Shown here piece by piece: positions 1-6,192 of a stretch of 7,467 nt of DNA. Below the pieces are notes generated by a model. That model saw nothing but the letters and a program-made list of their open reading frames with translations, ran no database searches and had not been told where the DNA came from. Within the stretch, counting starts at the first letter, position 1, and the number at the start of each line of letters is the position of its first letter. The position numbers and the translations under genes are program-made. This DNA is from Candidatus Daviesbacteria bacterium. Lineage in GTDB: Bacteria > Patescibacteriota > Microgenomatia > Daviesbacterales > UBA10151. The stretch spans positions 1-7,467 of the forward strand of contig JACPEZ010000030.1 of NCBI GenBank assembly GCA_016183225.1, in the 5' to 3' direction.

Positions 1-1010
1 AAAAGTTTTCCTTCCCTCATTTCCACCCAATCTATTTCTTTTTTATCCCAGGTTCTCCAGAAATAGTTGTTATATTTTGACCCGATATGGGCATATTCTT
101 CCTTTTTCAGCCGTTCAGCTGCCAAAAAGTTCTCCCACAGCCCCCCCACATCATTTCTGGTTGACAAATTATTAAAATTATTTATCACTGCATTTCTGAT
201 ACCATTATCATAAAAATAATACTTGCTTTTTCGGGTAATCTCCTTTCTTAAATTTCTGCTATATCCTCTTAAATTGTAAAGGACAAAGGCTTGCTCAAAC
301 AGCCATAAGTATCTGGCCACTGTCTTTTTATCAATTCCCAAATTGGCGCCCAGTTCTGTCAGAGAAACCTCAGAGCCAATCTGAAAAGCAATCAGCTTCA
401 AAAGATCAAAAAGAATCTTTAAATCACCCACTTTTTCCAGTTCAATAAGATCTCTTAACAGGTAGGAGTTAGTAATTCCTGTTAAGATTTTGGCTTTCTC
501 ATCCGCAGTTTCAGCCTCAATCACTTCAGGATATGATCCAAAAATCAAAAAATCCTCAAGTTTTTGCTCCAATTCAAAAGCAGACATCTGCTTTTGAAAT
601 TCCAGCTGTGATACGGGGTATAAAACATAATCAAACATTCTCCCTACCAGAGGTTCCCCCACCTTATATGACAAACTTAACGAAGATGAACCGGTAATAA
701 GCACTTTTAACTTGGGGTTTTGGTCCACTAAAATTTTTAATCCCAAACCAACATTGGGCACTCTTTGAGCTTCGTCAATGATTATCAAGTCATACCCCGC
801 GGCATATTTATTAATTTTGTCAAAGCTTTGCGAAGAAAGAATTTCCGCAACTGCCAGATTATCCCCGCTGTCTAATTTATACTTAAGGCGACATTTTTTT
901 AGAAAATTTTTAAGCAGGGTGGTCTTTCCCACCCGCCTGGGCCCGTAAATAACCACCACCTTGCCTTCTCTAAAAAGGCTATCCAGGTTATCATAAATCC
1001 GATTTATCAT
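1..1010 (-). CDS. AAA ATPase with DUF4143 C-terminal region (3' end cut off by window)
   Basis: The reading frame runs from the ATG at 1010 off the left edge, giving 336 complete codons. Residues 23-30 (GPRRVGKT) form a Walker A P-loop. Residues 74-80 (DLIIIDE, followed by AQR) form Walker B, and ITGSSS (105-110) fits a sensor 1 strand. From about 205 a helical or winged-helix segment and then the DUF4143 region follow, including LWENFLAAERL (291-301) and FWRT..KKEIDWVE (317-330). The latter resembles the acidic part of a PD-(D/E)XK-like fold; the lysine strand would lie beyond the window. Family members are usually about 380-420 residues, so roughly 50-80 are missing. Members are common in archaea and bacteria, often as solitary genes in accessory regions, and their substrate is not established. 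The frame is open a further 17 codons upstream of the ATG, but there is no alternative start there and the promoter ends at this ATG. The family call is firm; the cellular role is unknown. Confidence 0.9.
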   Translation of the reverse strand, partial: MINRIYDNLDSLFREGKVVVIYGPRRVGKTTLLKNFLKKCRLKYKLDSGDNLAVAEILSSQSFDKINKYAAGYDLIIIDEAQRVPNVGLGLKILVDQNPKLKVLITGSSSLSLSYKVGEPLVGRMFDYVLYPVSQLEFQKQMSAFELEQKLEDFLIFGSYPEVIEAETADEKAKILTGITNSYLLRDLIELEKVGDLKILFDLLKLIAFQIGSEVSLTELGANLGIDKKTVARYLWLFEQAFVLYNLRGYSRNLRKEITRKSKYYFYDNGIRNAVINNFNNLSTRNDVGGLWENFLAAERLKKEEYAHIGSKYNNYFWRTWDKKEIDWVEMREGKL

Positions 1011-1016
1011 AGGATG

Positions 1017-1045
1017 ATGATAACCTAAATCTCCGAAATTGTCAA
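1017..1045 (-). promoter_or_regulatory. Sigma70-type promoter of the ATPase gene, predicted leaderless
   Basis: Reading the minus strand, TTGACA (1045-1040) is followed by a 17-base spacer and TATCAT (1022-1017). The -35 is a perfect consensus and the -10 matches at 5 of 6. The A of the ATG at 1010 is exactly 7 bases after the -10, which is where transcription would start. No Shine-Dalgarno sequence is positioned before the ATG. A leaderless mRNA is therefore inferred. Confidence 0.7.
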
Positions 1046-1114
1046 ATTTTAAGGAGTTCTAGTCCCCAAAATAGGCTAATTTTAAGGAATACAAGAGGGA
1101 TTTAATATATCAAG

Positions 1115-1714
1115 TTAATATGTCGGACATCCCGTTACAAAAGATATTTGAGCCAGTCTATTGTCGGGAGTCAAGTTTGGTACACCTGCGAAATCAGGAT
1201 ATTGGTAAACTCCCACTGTATAAAATACATCTGGAAAAAGACCCATAACAGCATCCATTGGTCCGGCCGGTCTGATATTGGAAATCTGTCCATGAAATTC
1301 ATAAGCCAGATGTTGCGGATCAGAAGCTGTGGCCACCACCATTTCTTGGGTAGTCCCCTCATTTTTAAAAATTAACCATAATTTACCTTCCTGAGGTTTT
1401 GGTCCTTCATAATTTACTCTCACATCCAAGTGTCTATCTAAACTTAATCCCTGCTCTGTCACATGAGGTCCAACACACGAGGCTGTTATCAATAACCCAT
1501 CTAGACCTCCGAAACTGGCCCATGACTCAATAAAAATGTCCTCAAATTCATCAGGGCTGGATGAAACATTATTTCCTGGTACCAGACAGCCTGTCGCTAA
1601 GAATCCTGAAAGTAAGGCCGCCTTCCACAACCTACCTCTACCCCTTTTATGATAATCTGTTACTTCTCGAACTGGATTTTCATGAAATGAAGATAGTTCT
1701 TCTTTTCTATCCAT
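1115..1714 (-). CDS. Probable small exported lipoprotein of unknown function
   Basis: This gene encodes 199 residues and is not a family I recognise. A polar, charged N-terminus of about 31 residues ends in the basic stretch KRGRGRLWK. A hydrophobic segment follows (AALLSGFLATGC, 32-43) with Cys43 in a permissive lipobox (L-A-T-G-C). A Ser/Pro/Asn-rich linker comes next, then a predicted beta-rich domain (about 65-199) with Cys80 and Cys196, which could form a disulfide outside the membrane. The n-region is unusually long for a signal peptide, so a simple N-terminal membrane anchor is an alternative. I chose the ATG at 1714 over an in-frame ATG at 1789. The upstream one would overlap the preceding gene by 29 bases and would place the promoter inside the coding region. 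The gene follows the 276-residue unknown gene, with a near-copy of that gene's -35 region. The sequence does not suggest a biochemical role. Confidence 0.75.
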   Translation of the reverse strand: MDRKEELSSFHENPVREVTDYHKRGRGRLWKAALLSGFLATGCLVPGNNVSSSPDEFEDIFIESWASFGGLDGLLITASCVGPHVTEQGLSLDRHLDVRVNYEGPKPQEGKLWLIFKNEGTTQEMVVATASDPQHLAYEFHGQISNIRPAGPMDAVMGLFPDVFYTVGVYQYPDFAGVPNLTPDNRLAQISFVTGCPTY

Positions 1715-1724
1715 ATTGTGGAAT

Positions 1725-1753
1725 ACAATATCACACTTTAGACTATAAGTCAA
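1725..1753 (-). promoter_or_regulatory. Promoter of the lipoprotein gene, nearly leaderless
   Basis: TTGACT (1753-1748), a 17-base spacer and TATTGT (1730-1725) read on the minus strand. The ATG lies 10 bases past the -10, so the predicted leader is about 4 bases, with no Shine-Dalgarno sequence. The promoter starts only 7 bases after the stop codon of the upstream gene. The 14 bases ACTTGACTTATAGT around the -35 (1755-1742) are identical to those upstream of the next gene (2630-2617). Confidence 0.6.
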
Positions 1754-1760
1754 GTAAGTA

Positions 1761-2591
1761 CTAAATCCCTCTGGGTGTTGGCTGACCATAGACTAATAAA
1801 TTTCCGTGGTGGAATAACACCTCGTCATCAACCGGTATACCAGTTTCCTTTCTTGTCCTCTCCACTAATTGCCTCATTGATTCTCTCTGAATACGAACTC
1901 GTAACACCTCCCGATCTAAAACTGTTAAAGGATGACCTTGATCAACTTGCCCCTGATAAAACCTATGCAACAACGACATCTCATACGGAGTCCAAAGACC
2001 GAGATTTCGCAATGTGGCCGTTTGATATAACTGGCGATAAAAATCTGCCACGGTCGAATGATCCCAAAGGCGATCAATCGCCAAGATAGAGGGTGGACGT
2101 GAATCCAGCTTAAGGTGAGGAAAATCATGCAAAAACTGATCAGCTATCGCGACAAAGGATTCTCTTAAACCAGGACTATCTGAAGCTAAACTTGTCCAGA
2201 CCAACTCAGCCCTCATGGTCCTTAAACATCTTCGCACCACCTGGGGTCTTTCTGGTAAAGATTCGCTGATTTCTTCAGTAAATCCTTGAGAATTAAATCT
2301 ATTGCGGTATCTGGGATCAAGACGATAGCTCCTTCTTACCAAACCCCATCCAGTCAGCAGAAAAAAATAGGTATCTTTTTTGAAAGCTATCCCTTCCTCT
2401 AGTACTCCTTGGCAAGCTAATCTATCTTCAATCTTGTGACCATTGGTTTCACCCATCCGTAGCCTGGCCACTGTCAGTGGGTGTATTTTCACACCCCTGG
2501 TTAACAGTTTATCTACTACAGGCAATCTTGGTTCTCCTATTTGACCCAGGTTTACTCCTGAAATTCCAGCAATTCTCTCATATCTAGCCAT
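1761..2591 (-). CDS. Unknown soluble protein, 276 residues
   Basis: I do not recognise this protein. It has no signal peptide or membrane segment, so it is probably cytoplasmic. It is rich in arginine. Its middle carries aromatic and basic stretches (YFFLLTGWG at 75-83, LDPRYRNRF at 91-99) and its C-terminal half is rich in likely amphipathic helices, including a strongly charged one at about 225-250 (DREVLRVRIQRES and onward). Cys60 and Cys122 do not form a metal-binding pair. There is no recognisable nucleotide-binding or DNA-binding motif. Continuous coding over 831 bases, a good promoter placed just before the ATG, and tight packing between neighbours support it as a real gene. Its promoter shares a 14-base block with the lipoprotein gene that follows, so the two may be expressed together. 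Confidence 0.75.
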   Translation of the reverse strand: MARYERIAGISGVNLGQIGEPRLPVVDKLLTRGVKIHPLTVARLRMGETNGHKIEDRLACQGVLEEGIAFKKDTYFFLLTGWGLVRRSYRLDPRYRNRFNSQGFTEEISESLPERPQVVRRCLRTMRAELVWTSLASDSPGLRESFVAIADQFLHDFPHLKLDSRPPSILAIDRLWDHSTVADFYRQLYQTATLRNLGLWTPYEMSLLHRFYQGQVDQGHPLTVLDREVLRVRIQRESMRQLVERTRKETGIPVDDEVLFHHGNLLVYGQPTPRGI

Positions 2592-2599
2592 TAGGGGAG

Positions 2600-2628
2600 A
2601 TCATACCAAACCAATTACTATAAGTCAA
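2600..2628 (-). promoter_or_regulatory. Promoter of the 276-residue unknown gene, nearly leaderless
   Basis: TTGACT (2628-2623), a 17-base spacer and TATGAT (2605-2600) read on the minus strand. The ATG at 2591 is 8 bases beyond the -10, so the predicted leader is 1-2 bases. The bases before the ATG (CTCCCCTA) are the opposite of a Shine-Dalgarno sequence. The -35 lies 2 bases after the stop codon of the beta-helix gene. Confidence 0.7.
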
Positions 2629-2630
2629 GT

Positions 2631-2808
2631 CTACTTAATAACCCCCAGTTCCAGAAGAAGTTTTCTGTGAAGGGAAAAGTCAAAAGTATTAATCTTTTTA
2701 TCATCATTCATATCAATTGGTTCCCTGTACCCCTGCTCTTTATTAAAATCAGTTAAAAGAACAGACATATCCTCTAGGTTGATTCTCCCGTCATAATTTC
2801 CATCACCT
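2631..2808 (-). repeat. Dockerin module, copy 1 of a direct repeat
   Basis: This DNA encodes the C-terminal dockerin of the beta-helix protein. It is paired in the same orientation with 7101-7280. The longest identical run is 33 bases (2740-2772 matching 7213-7245). The encoded modules agree at 49 of 59 residues, while the Pro-rich linkers differ. Confidence 0.85.
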
Positions 2809-4949
2809 TTGTTGGCGGGTATTGGAGTGGGGACAACTGTGGGAGTCGGTAGAGGAACGGGTGTAGGCGTGGGTCGGATAGGATCCGGGCACTCCGGGCA
2901 GGAAGGCATATTATTGGCAGCAAGGATCTCGTCTTTCTCCGCCTTTGTTAAATATCTGCCGTTTTCCTCACCCGGCGTTTGGTTGAAAGCAGCCAGAGAT
3001 TTGTATGATGAGCCTCCCCAGCCAAAACGTCCGTTATTAGCAGAGCTATCTTCGCTATTTTCATAATAATACTGATTATTTGCACCCCTGTTATTGGATT
3101 CCGGGTTAAATAAAACTCCTGTCCAATCCTGCAGCCAGCCCAAACCGAATGCATGTTTTCCGCCGTCAACTCCAAACAGTTTATTATCGTGGATATAATT
3201 ATCATGAGGATTGTTTGATCGGGAAACCGCATAAAAAGGATTTGTCAGCCAGTCTCTAGCTGCGGTTTCCTGTCTTGCATGTTGCGATACAACTGTGATT
3301 TGATCATTATTATTCCAGGCCACAATGTTATTAAAAACTTCTGTATTTTGAGGTGTAGAAAGGATAATCCCCGTATCATAGCCCCAGCCGCCTCCTTTGT
3401 TATAATTTTTCCATACTTTATTGCCGGTGATTTTACCAAACCGGGAGATCTCGTAGAAAATACCGATCCGGTTATTGTAACTTGAGTTATTGGAGATGGT
3501 GACTTTATTGCAACCTATATCACACCAGAGTCCGGGACCATTATTAGAGTATAATTCATTATTGTCCCAGATGCCCGCCTCTATGGCGGCCATTTTTACT
3601 CCGCCTGCTTCCCATAGCCAGTCAAATTCCTCGGTATTGTTATGGTGAATTTTATTTCCCTGAAGGAAAATATCAGTATTTGCATTATTACCGTCATTGG
3701 CATTAGCCCCCACGCCCAATTGACCCCCTCTTGAAATATCATTGTTAATAAGTTTTAGACCAGTGGCGGAATCGAGAAACGAAACTACGGCCCCGTGAAC
3801 ATCGGACAGGATGTTATTTTCAATAGTGATATTAGAGCGTTTGTTATTTTTGATGGCTCCATCCTGGGCATCGACTGCCGAGTGCTTCATGGTAAAATTT
3901 TTAATTACCACATTATCTGCCTCCGGCAGCACCCAATATTTGCGGGTGGTAACCTCGACGGTATGGCCGTTGGGATCAGATCCCAAGATAATTTTTCTTG
4001 AGGCATCTATTTTAAATTGACTTGGTGAAGGAGCGGCAGAACTGGAAACCTGTTCCAGAGGCTGGCTGTCAACAAAGACCTGTTCCGCCCATAAACATCT
4101 GCCGTTTGACTCGGATCTGCACAGTCCATGAGTATAAAAGCCGGGGACGGTTTGAGTACTGATCCACTGGGCGCCCTGCTGATTCCAGTCGGTCCATATA
4201 TCAGACCCTCTAATCTGGGTAGTGCCGCTACCGTCAAGTATTAAGGGCTTGTTGATAGTGACTGTTTCCCGATAGATACAGTTTTGGTTTAAGACAAGGG
4301 TTGAACCGCTCGGGGCCGCATCAATCTTATCCTGCAATTTATCCGAACATGGAGTTTTTTCGCTGACTGTTACCTCCAGTGGCCTTTTAACAGTTAAAAT
4401 ATTGATGTTGTCCGTATTTCTGTATATAACCGAATCATCCGTCAGGCTTAATGTGCCTTTGCCGGTTTTTTTGGTCTTAAAAGTGATGGTGGCCATTAAA
4501 GCGCTATCTTTACCCTGTTCGGTCTTAAACCCGGGAGAGGGTACCCCTCCTGCCAGAGAAATCACCCCCTGGTTATTATCATAAAAATTTTCCGCCCAAT
4601 TTTGAATAAAACTTTTCTCTGTTGAAATGCTGACAATTTCCACCAGTTCGGCCGGAAAAGTTATTTTGGCTTTGAATAAATTAGCCTCATCTATATCCGA
4701 TCTGACCAAAACCTCAACTTTAAACTCCGCATCAACCGGAAACTCCTTTTGAAATTTGAATATGCAAAGAAGTCCCGAGCAGTCGCTGGGACCAACTAAA
4801 CTAAAGGAGGTTTCCGGACCGGTAGGCTTTAAACTGCCTGCCTTAGGCAACAGGTTGGTTTTTTGCTGGACCAGATAGACACTGGCCGCAATGCTGATCA
4901 GTAAAAACAGTACCAGTAAAATATGCACAAAGCCTTTTTGAGTCACCAT
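2631..4949 (-). CDS. Exported cohesin-like / beta-helix / dockerin surface protein
   Basis: This gene encodes 772 residues. The N-terminus (MVTQKGFVHILLVLFLLISI) is a signal or membrane anchor with a KGF start resembling a short prepilin leader, but without Glu at mature position 5. Residues about 65-198 look like a cohesin-type beta-sandwich. Residues about 199-600 form a right-handed parallel beta-helix of the pectate-lyase/NosD type, with repeated Asn-rich turns such as NNI, NNK and SNN. A Pro/Thr linker (688-712) leads to a type I dockerin (713-772) with two calcium loops: D716-N718-D720-G721-I723-N724-D727 and D746-N748-D750-I753-N754-D757. The ATG at 4949 has a GGGGAG Shine-Dalgarno at 4961-4956 and overlaps the pilin stop by 7 bases (ATGGTGA), so translation is probably coupled. 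An ATG at 4985 lacks such a site. Beta-helices of this type act as polysaccharide lyases or adhesins; no catalytic residues could be assigned. Confidence 0.85.
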   Translation of the reverse strand: MVTQKGFVHILLVLFLLISIAASVYLVQQKTNLLPKAGSLKPTGPETSFSLVGPSDCSGLLCIFKFQKEFPVDAEFKVEVLVRSDIDEANLFKAKITFPAELVEIVSISTEKSFIQNWAENFYDNNQGVISLAGGVPSPGFKTEQGKDSALMATITFKTKKTGKGTLSLTDDSVIYRNTDNINILTVKRPLEVTVSEKTPCSDKLQDKIDAAPSGSTLVLNQNCIYRETVTINKPLILDGSGTTQIRGSDIWTDWNQQGAQWISTQTVPGFYTHGLCRSESNGRCLWAEQVFVDSQPLEQVSSSAAPSPSQFKIDASRKIILGSDPNGHTVEVTTRKYWVLPEADNVVIKNFTMKHSAVDAQDGAIKNNKRSNITIENNILSDVHGAVVSFLDSATGLKLINNDISRGGQLGVGANANDGNNANTDIFLQGNKIHHNNTEEFDWLWEAGGVKMAAIEAGIWDNNELYSNNGPGLWCDIGCNKVTISNNSSYNNRIGIFYEISRFGKITGNKVWKNYNKGGGWGYDTGIILSTPQNTEVFNNIVAWNNNDQITVVSQHARQETAARDWLTNPFYAVSRSNNPHDNYIHDNKLFGVDGGKHAFGLGWLQDWTGVLFNPESNNRGANNQYYYENSEDSSANNGRFGWGGSSYKSLAAFNQTPGEENGRYLTKAEKDEILAANNMPSCPECPDPIRPTPTPVPLPTPTVVPTPIPANKGDGNYDGRINLEDMSVLLTDFNKEQGYREPIDMNDDKKINTFDFSLHRKLLLELGVIK

Positions 4950-5515
4950 GTACAACTCCCCGAACAAGAAGGAGTGTCTTGGCAAGATGACCAGATTGCC
5001 CAGGCGGCAATATTTGCTCCATCCACCTTACAATTACTAGACCCTCCGTCCCTATTGGGATCAATCAGATTTTTTTGTCTTTGAAGTTCGGCAGATGTCA
5101 TGTCGGTAACACCTTGAATAATTAATTTATAATCTGTCCCGTTTGAGTTATACATGTAGCAGTTGCGGTGGTTACCCTTATCCATGGCAGGGTCCGAAGG
5201 GAAAGATACCATATAAGTTGGCACTAAACCCGGAATAACATCATTGGCGGCCAGATTTCCTGCCCAACCCGAACATTCGTTTCTCCAACTCCCTCCTGAT
5301 GAAGGATAAGCTTTATTAACAGAATAATAAACCTCAAGGGCGGTTTGGATGGCTTTTAGATCCTGAATTCTTTTGCCTATCCTGCCGCTTTTCTGGGCAC
5401 TGGAAAACGCCACCAAACCAACTGCAGATAAAACGGCAATAATGGCTATAACTACTAAAAGCTCAACAAGGGTGAAGCCTTTTTTACTCTCTCTCTCTCT
5501 CTCAATAATAGGCAT
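4943..5515 (-). CDS. Type IV pilin-like / pseudopilin protein
   Basis: This gene encodes 190 residues. The class III signal is clear: a charged leader ending KKG13, then FTLVELLVVIAIIAVLSAV. Prepilin peptidase would cut after Gly13, and Glu18 is the conserved Glu5 of the mature protein. A polar amphipathic helix follows (about 41-68) and then a globular head with six cysteines (81, 119, 162, 178, 184, 188), enough for three disulfides. The segment DGANIAAWAIWSS (165-177) recalls the C-terminal region of major pseudopilins such as GspG. No pilus assembly genes are in the window. The leader codons 5-10 consist of a GA dinucleotide run. The stop overlaps the start of the beta-helix gene, so the two products are probably made together. 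It could be a pilus subunit, a competence pilin or a secretion pseudopilin. Confidence 0.92.
   Translation of the reverse strand: MPIIERERESKKGFTLVELLVVIAIIAVLSAVGLVAFSSAQKSGRIGKRIQDLKAIQTALEVYYSVNKAYPSSGGSWRNECSGWAGNLAANDVIPGLVPTYMVSFPSDPAMDKGNHRNCYMYNSNGTDYKLIIQGVTDMTSAELQRQKNLIDPNRDGGSSNCKVDGANIAAWAIWSSCQDTPSCSGSCTW
5487..5503 (-). repeat. (GA)n dinucleotide run in the pilin leader
   Basis: Seventeen bases of uninterrupted GA alternation, about eight units, encode Glu-Arg-Glu-Arg-Glu just after the fourth pilin codon. Gain or loss of one unit shifts the frame before the prepilin cleavage site. Confidence 0.9.
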
Positions 5516-5519
5516 TATC

Positions 5520-5548
5520 TATATAATAACACTTTTTCTTGTTGTCAA
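5520..5548 (-). promoter_or_regulatory. Promoter of the pilin / beta-helix operon
   Basis: TTGACA (5548-5543) and, 17 bases on, TATATA (5525-5520) read on the minus strand; an overlapping TATTAT (5528-5523) preceded by TGT could serve as an extended -10. The -35 contains the stop codon of the brnA-like gene. The ATG at 5515 is only 4-7 bases past the -10 and there is no Shine-Dalgarno sequence. A leaderless start is likely, although the exact -10 is uncertain. Confidence 0.5.
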
Positions 5549-5817
5549 GTTTTTACAAACGAATATACATTTTCCATAATCCACATTCTGGCTAAAGTTG
5601 TAGGACCAATACCTTTTTTATGAGCCTTGGAACGAAGTTTTGTTAAAGTTTCAGCATCTAAACGGATAGTCATGCCTTGAGATAAATTCCTGGCAACTTT
5701 AACCTTGATGGGTTTTAACTCATCCCAATAATCACTAACATCGTGTGTGTCCCAAAATTTAGCCATTTCCATACGGCTTTTAAAATCAGGAATTCTACTG
5801 CTTCTTTGTTTTCTCAT
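5545..5817 (-). CDS. brnA: BrnA/CopG-family antitoxin
   Basis: This gene encodes 90 residues. The N-terminal half (IPDFKSRMEMAKFWDTHDVSDYW) matches the CopG-antitoxin/BrnA family region that wraps the toxin. The C-terminal half (about 47-88, starting GMTIRLDAETLTKLRSKA) is a ribbon-helix-helix DNA-binding domain: one beta strand and two helices. By family precedent it neutralises the BrnT toxin and represses the operon as a dimer with it. It starts inside the toxin gene (23-base overlap), with a strong Shine-Dalgarno sequence AAGGAGGTG (5833-5825) 7 bases before the ATG. That supports this start and gives the antitoxin its own translation initiation. The likely binding site is the palindrome at 6113-6133. 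Length is typical of the family. Confidence 0.88.
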   Translation of the reverse strand: MRKQRSSRIPDFKSRMEMAKFWDTHDVSDYWDELKPIKVKVARNLSQGMTIRLDAETLTKLRSKAHKKGIGPTTLARMWIMENVYSFVKT

Positions 5818-6103
5818 TTTGATCCACCTCCTTTGTTTCTTTGTAACGGCGTCTTTCTTTTCTACTGGCCGGATGGGCAGTCACCGGATAAAATACACCC
5901 TCCATTTCCGGTTCCGGATCCAGCGCCACTGTAATCATACGACCAAGCTTGGTAGGTCCAATTACGAGTTTGCGACCTTTGTAGCTATCCCTAAAAACAG
6001 GATTACAATGACAAACTTCCTCTACTTCATCCGATGTTACATCATGCCGAGCTATGTGTTCTACATTCCAACTATCCCATACCAACCGCTTAATATAAAC
6101 CAT
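5795..6103 (-). CDS. brnT: BrnT-family (DUF497) ribonuclease toxin
   Basis: This gene encodes 102 residues. The N-terminal motif LVWDSWNVEHIARHDVTSDE is characteristic of DUF497/BrnT (WD..N..H..RH.VT..EVEEV). The central strands (about 37-61, including RDSYKGRKLVIG) and the end VTAHPASRKERRRYK match the family's beta-sheet core and C-terminal Ala/Ser-Arg-Lys-Glu-Arg-Tyr signature. BrnT toxins are small RelE-fold RNases that block translation. A further 12 residues rich in Lys and Glu follow the core. Its final codons overlap the antitoxin start. As usual for brnTA and unlike most toxin-antitoxin operons, the toxin is encoded first. The gene has no Shine-Dalgarno sequence, and its ATG lies 8 bases after the -10. 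It appears intact. Confidence 0.88.
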   Translation of the reverse strand: MVYIKRLVWDSWNVEHIARHDVTSDEVEEVCHCNPVFRDSYKGRKLVIGPTKLGRMITVALDPEPEMEGVFYPVTAHPASRKERRRYKETKEVDQNEKTKKQ

Positions 6104-6111
6104 CTGGATTA

Positions 6112-6139
6112 ATTGTAACGCAATGCGTTACAAAGTCAA
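6112..6139 (-). promoter_or_regulatory. brnTA promoter, nearly leaderless
   Basis: TTGACT (6139-6134), a 16-base spacer and TACAAT (6117-6112) read on the minus strand. The ATG at 6103 is 8 bases beyond the -10, with a purine at the expected start 2 bases before it. There is no Shine-Dalgarno sequence. Confidence 0.7.
6113..6133. promoter_or_regulatory. 21-base perfect palindrome, likely BrnA operator
   Basis: TTGTAACGCA (6113-6122) and TGCGTTACAA (6124-6133) are exact inverted repeats around a single central base. They fill the whole spacer and most of the -10 of the brnTA promoter. Binding here would block RNA polymerase, as expected for autorepression by the ribbon-helix-helix antitoxin. 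Confidence 0.75.
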
Positions 6140-6192
6140 GTAGTAATTACTGCTACAACATTTCCCCCGCGGCATGGGATTTTTGGGATAAA

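Noticed and set aside
1715..1789. A 25-residue N-terminal extension of the lipoprotein from an ATG at 1789.
   Set aside because: It would overlap the upstream gene and bury a good promoter (1725-1753) inside coding sequence; it has no start signal of its own.
2809..3066. A plus-strand open frame rich in Gly-Val repeats.
   Set aside because: It is the antisense of the Pro/Thr linker of the beta-helix gene.
4950..4985. A 12-residue extension of the beta-helix protein from an ATG at 4985.
   Set aside because: It has no Shine-Dalgarno sequence, while the ATG at 4949 has GGGGAG at the right distance and puts the hydrophobic anchor at the N-terminus.
5747..6112. A plus-strand open frame of 121 codons opposite brnTA.
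   Set aside because: It lies wholly over well-supported genes on the other strand, has no recognisable domain, and its composition is that of a shadow frame.
6159..6192. Possible intrinsic terminator after the 78-residue gene.
   Set aside because: The stem is short with a large loop and no U-run follows.
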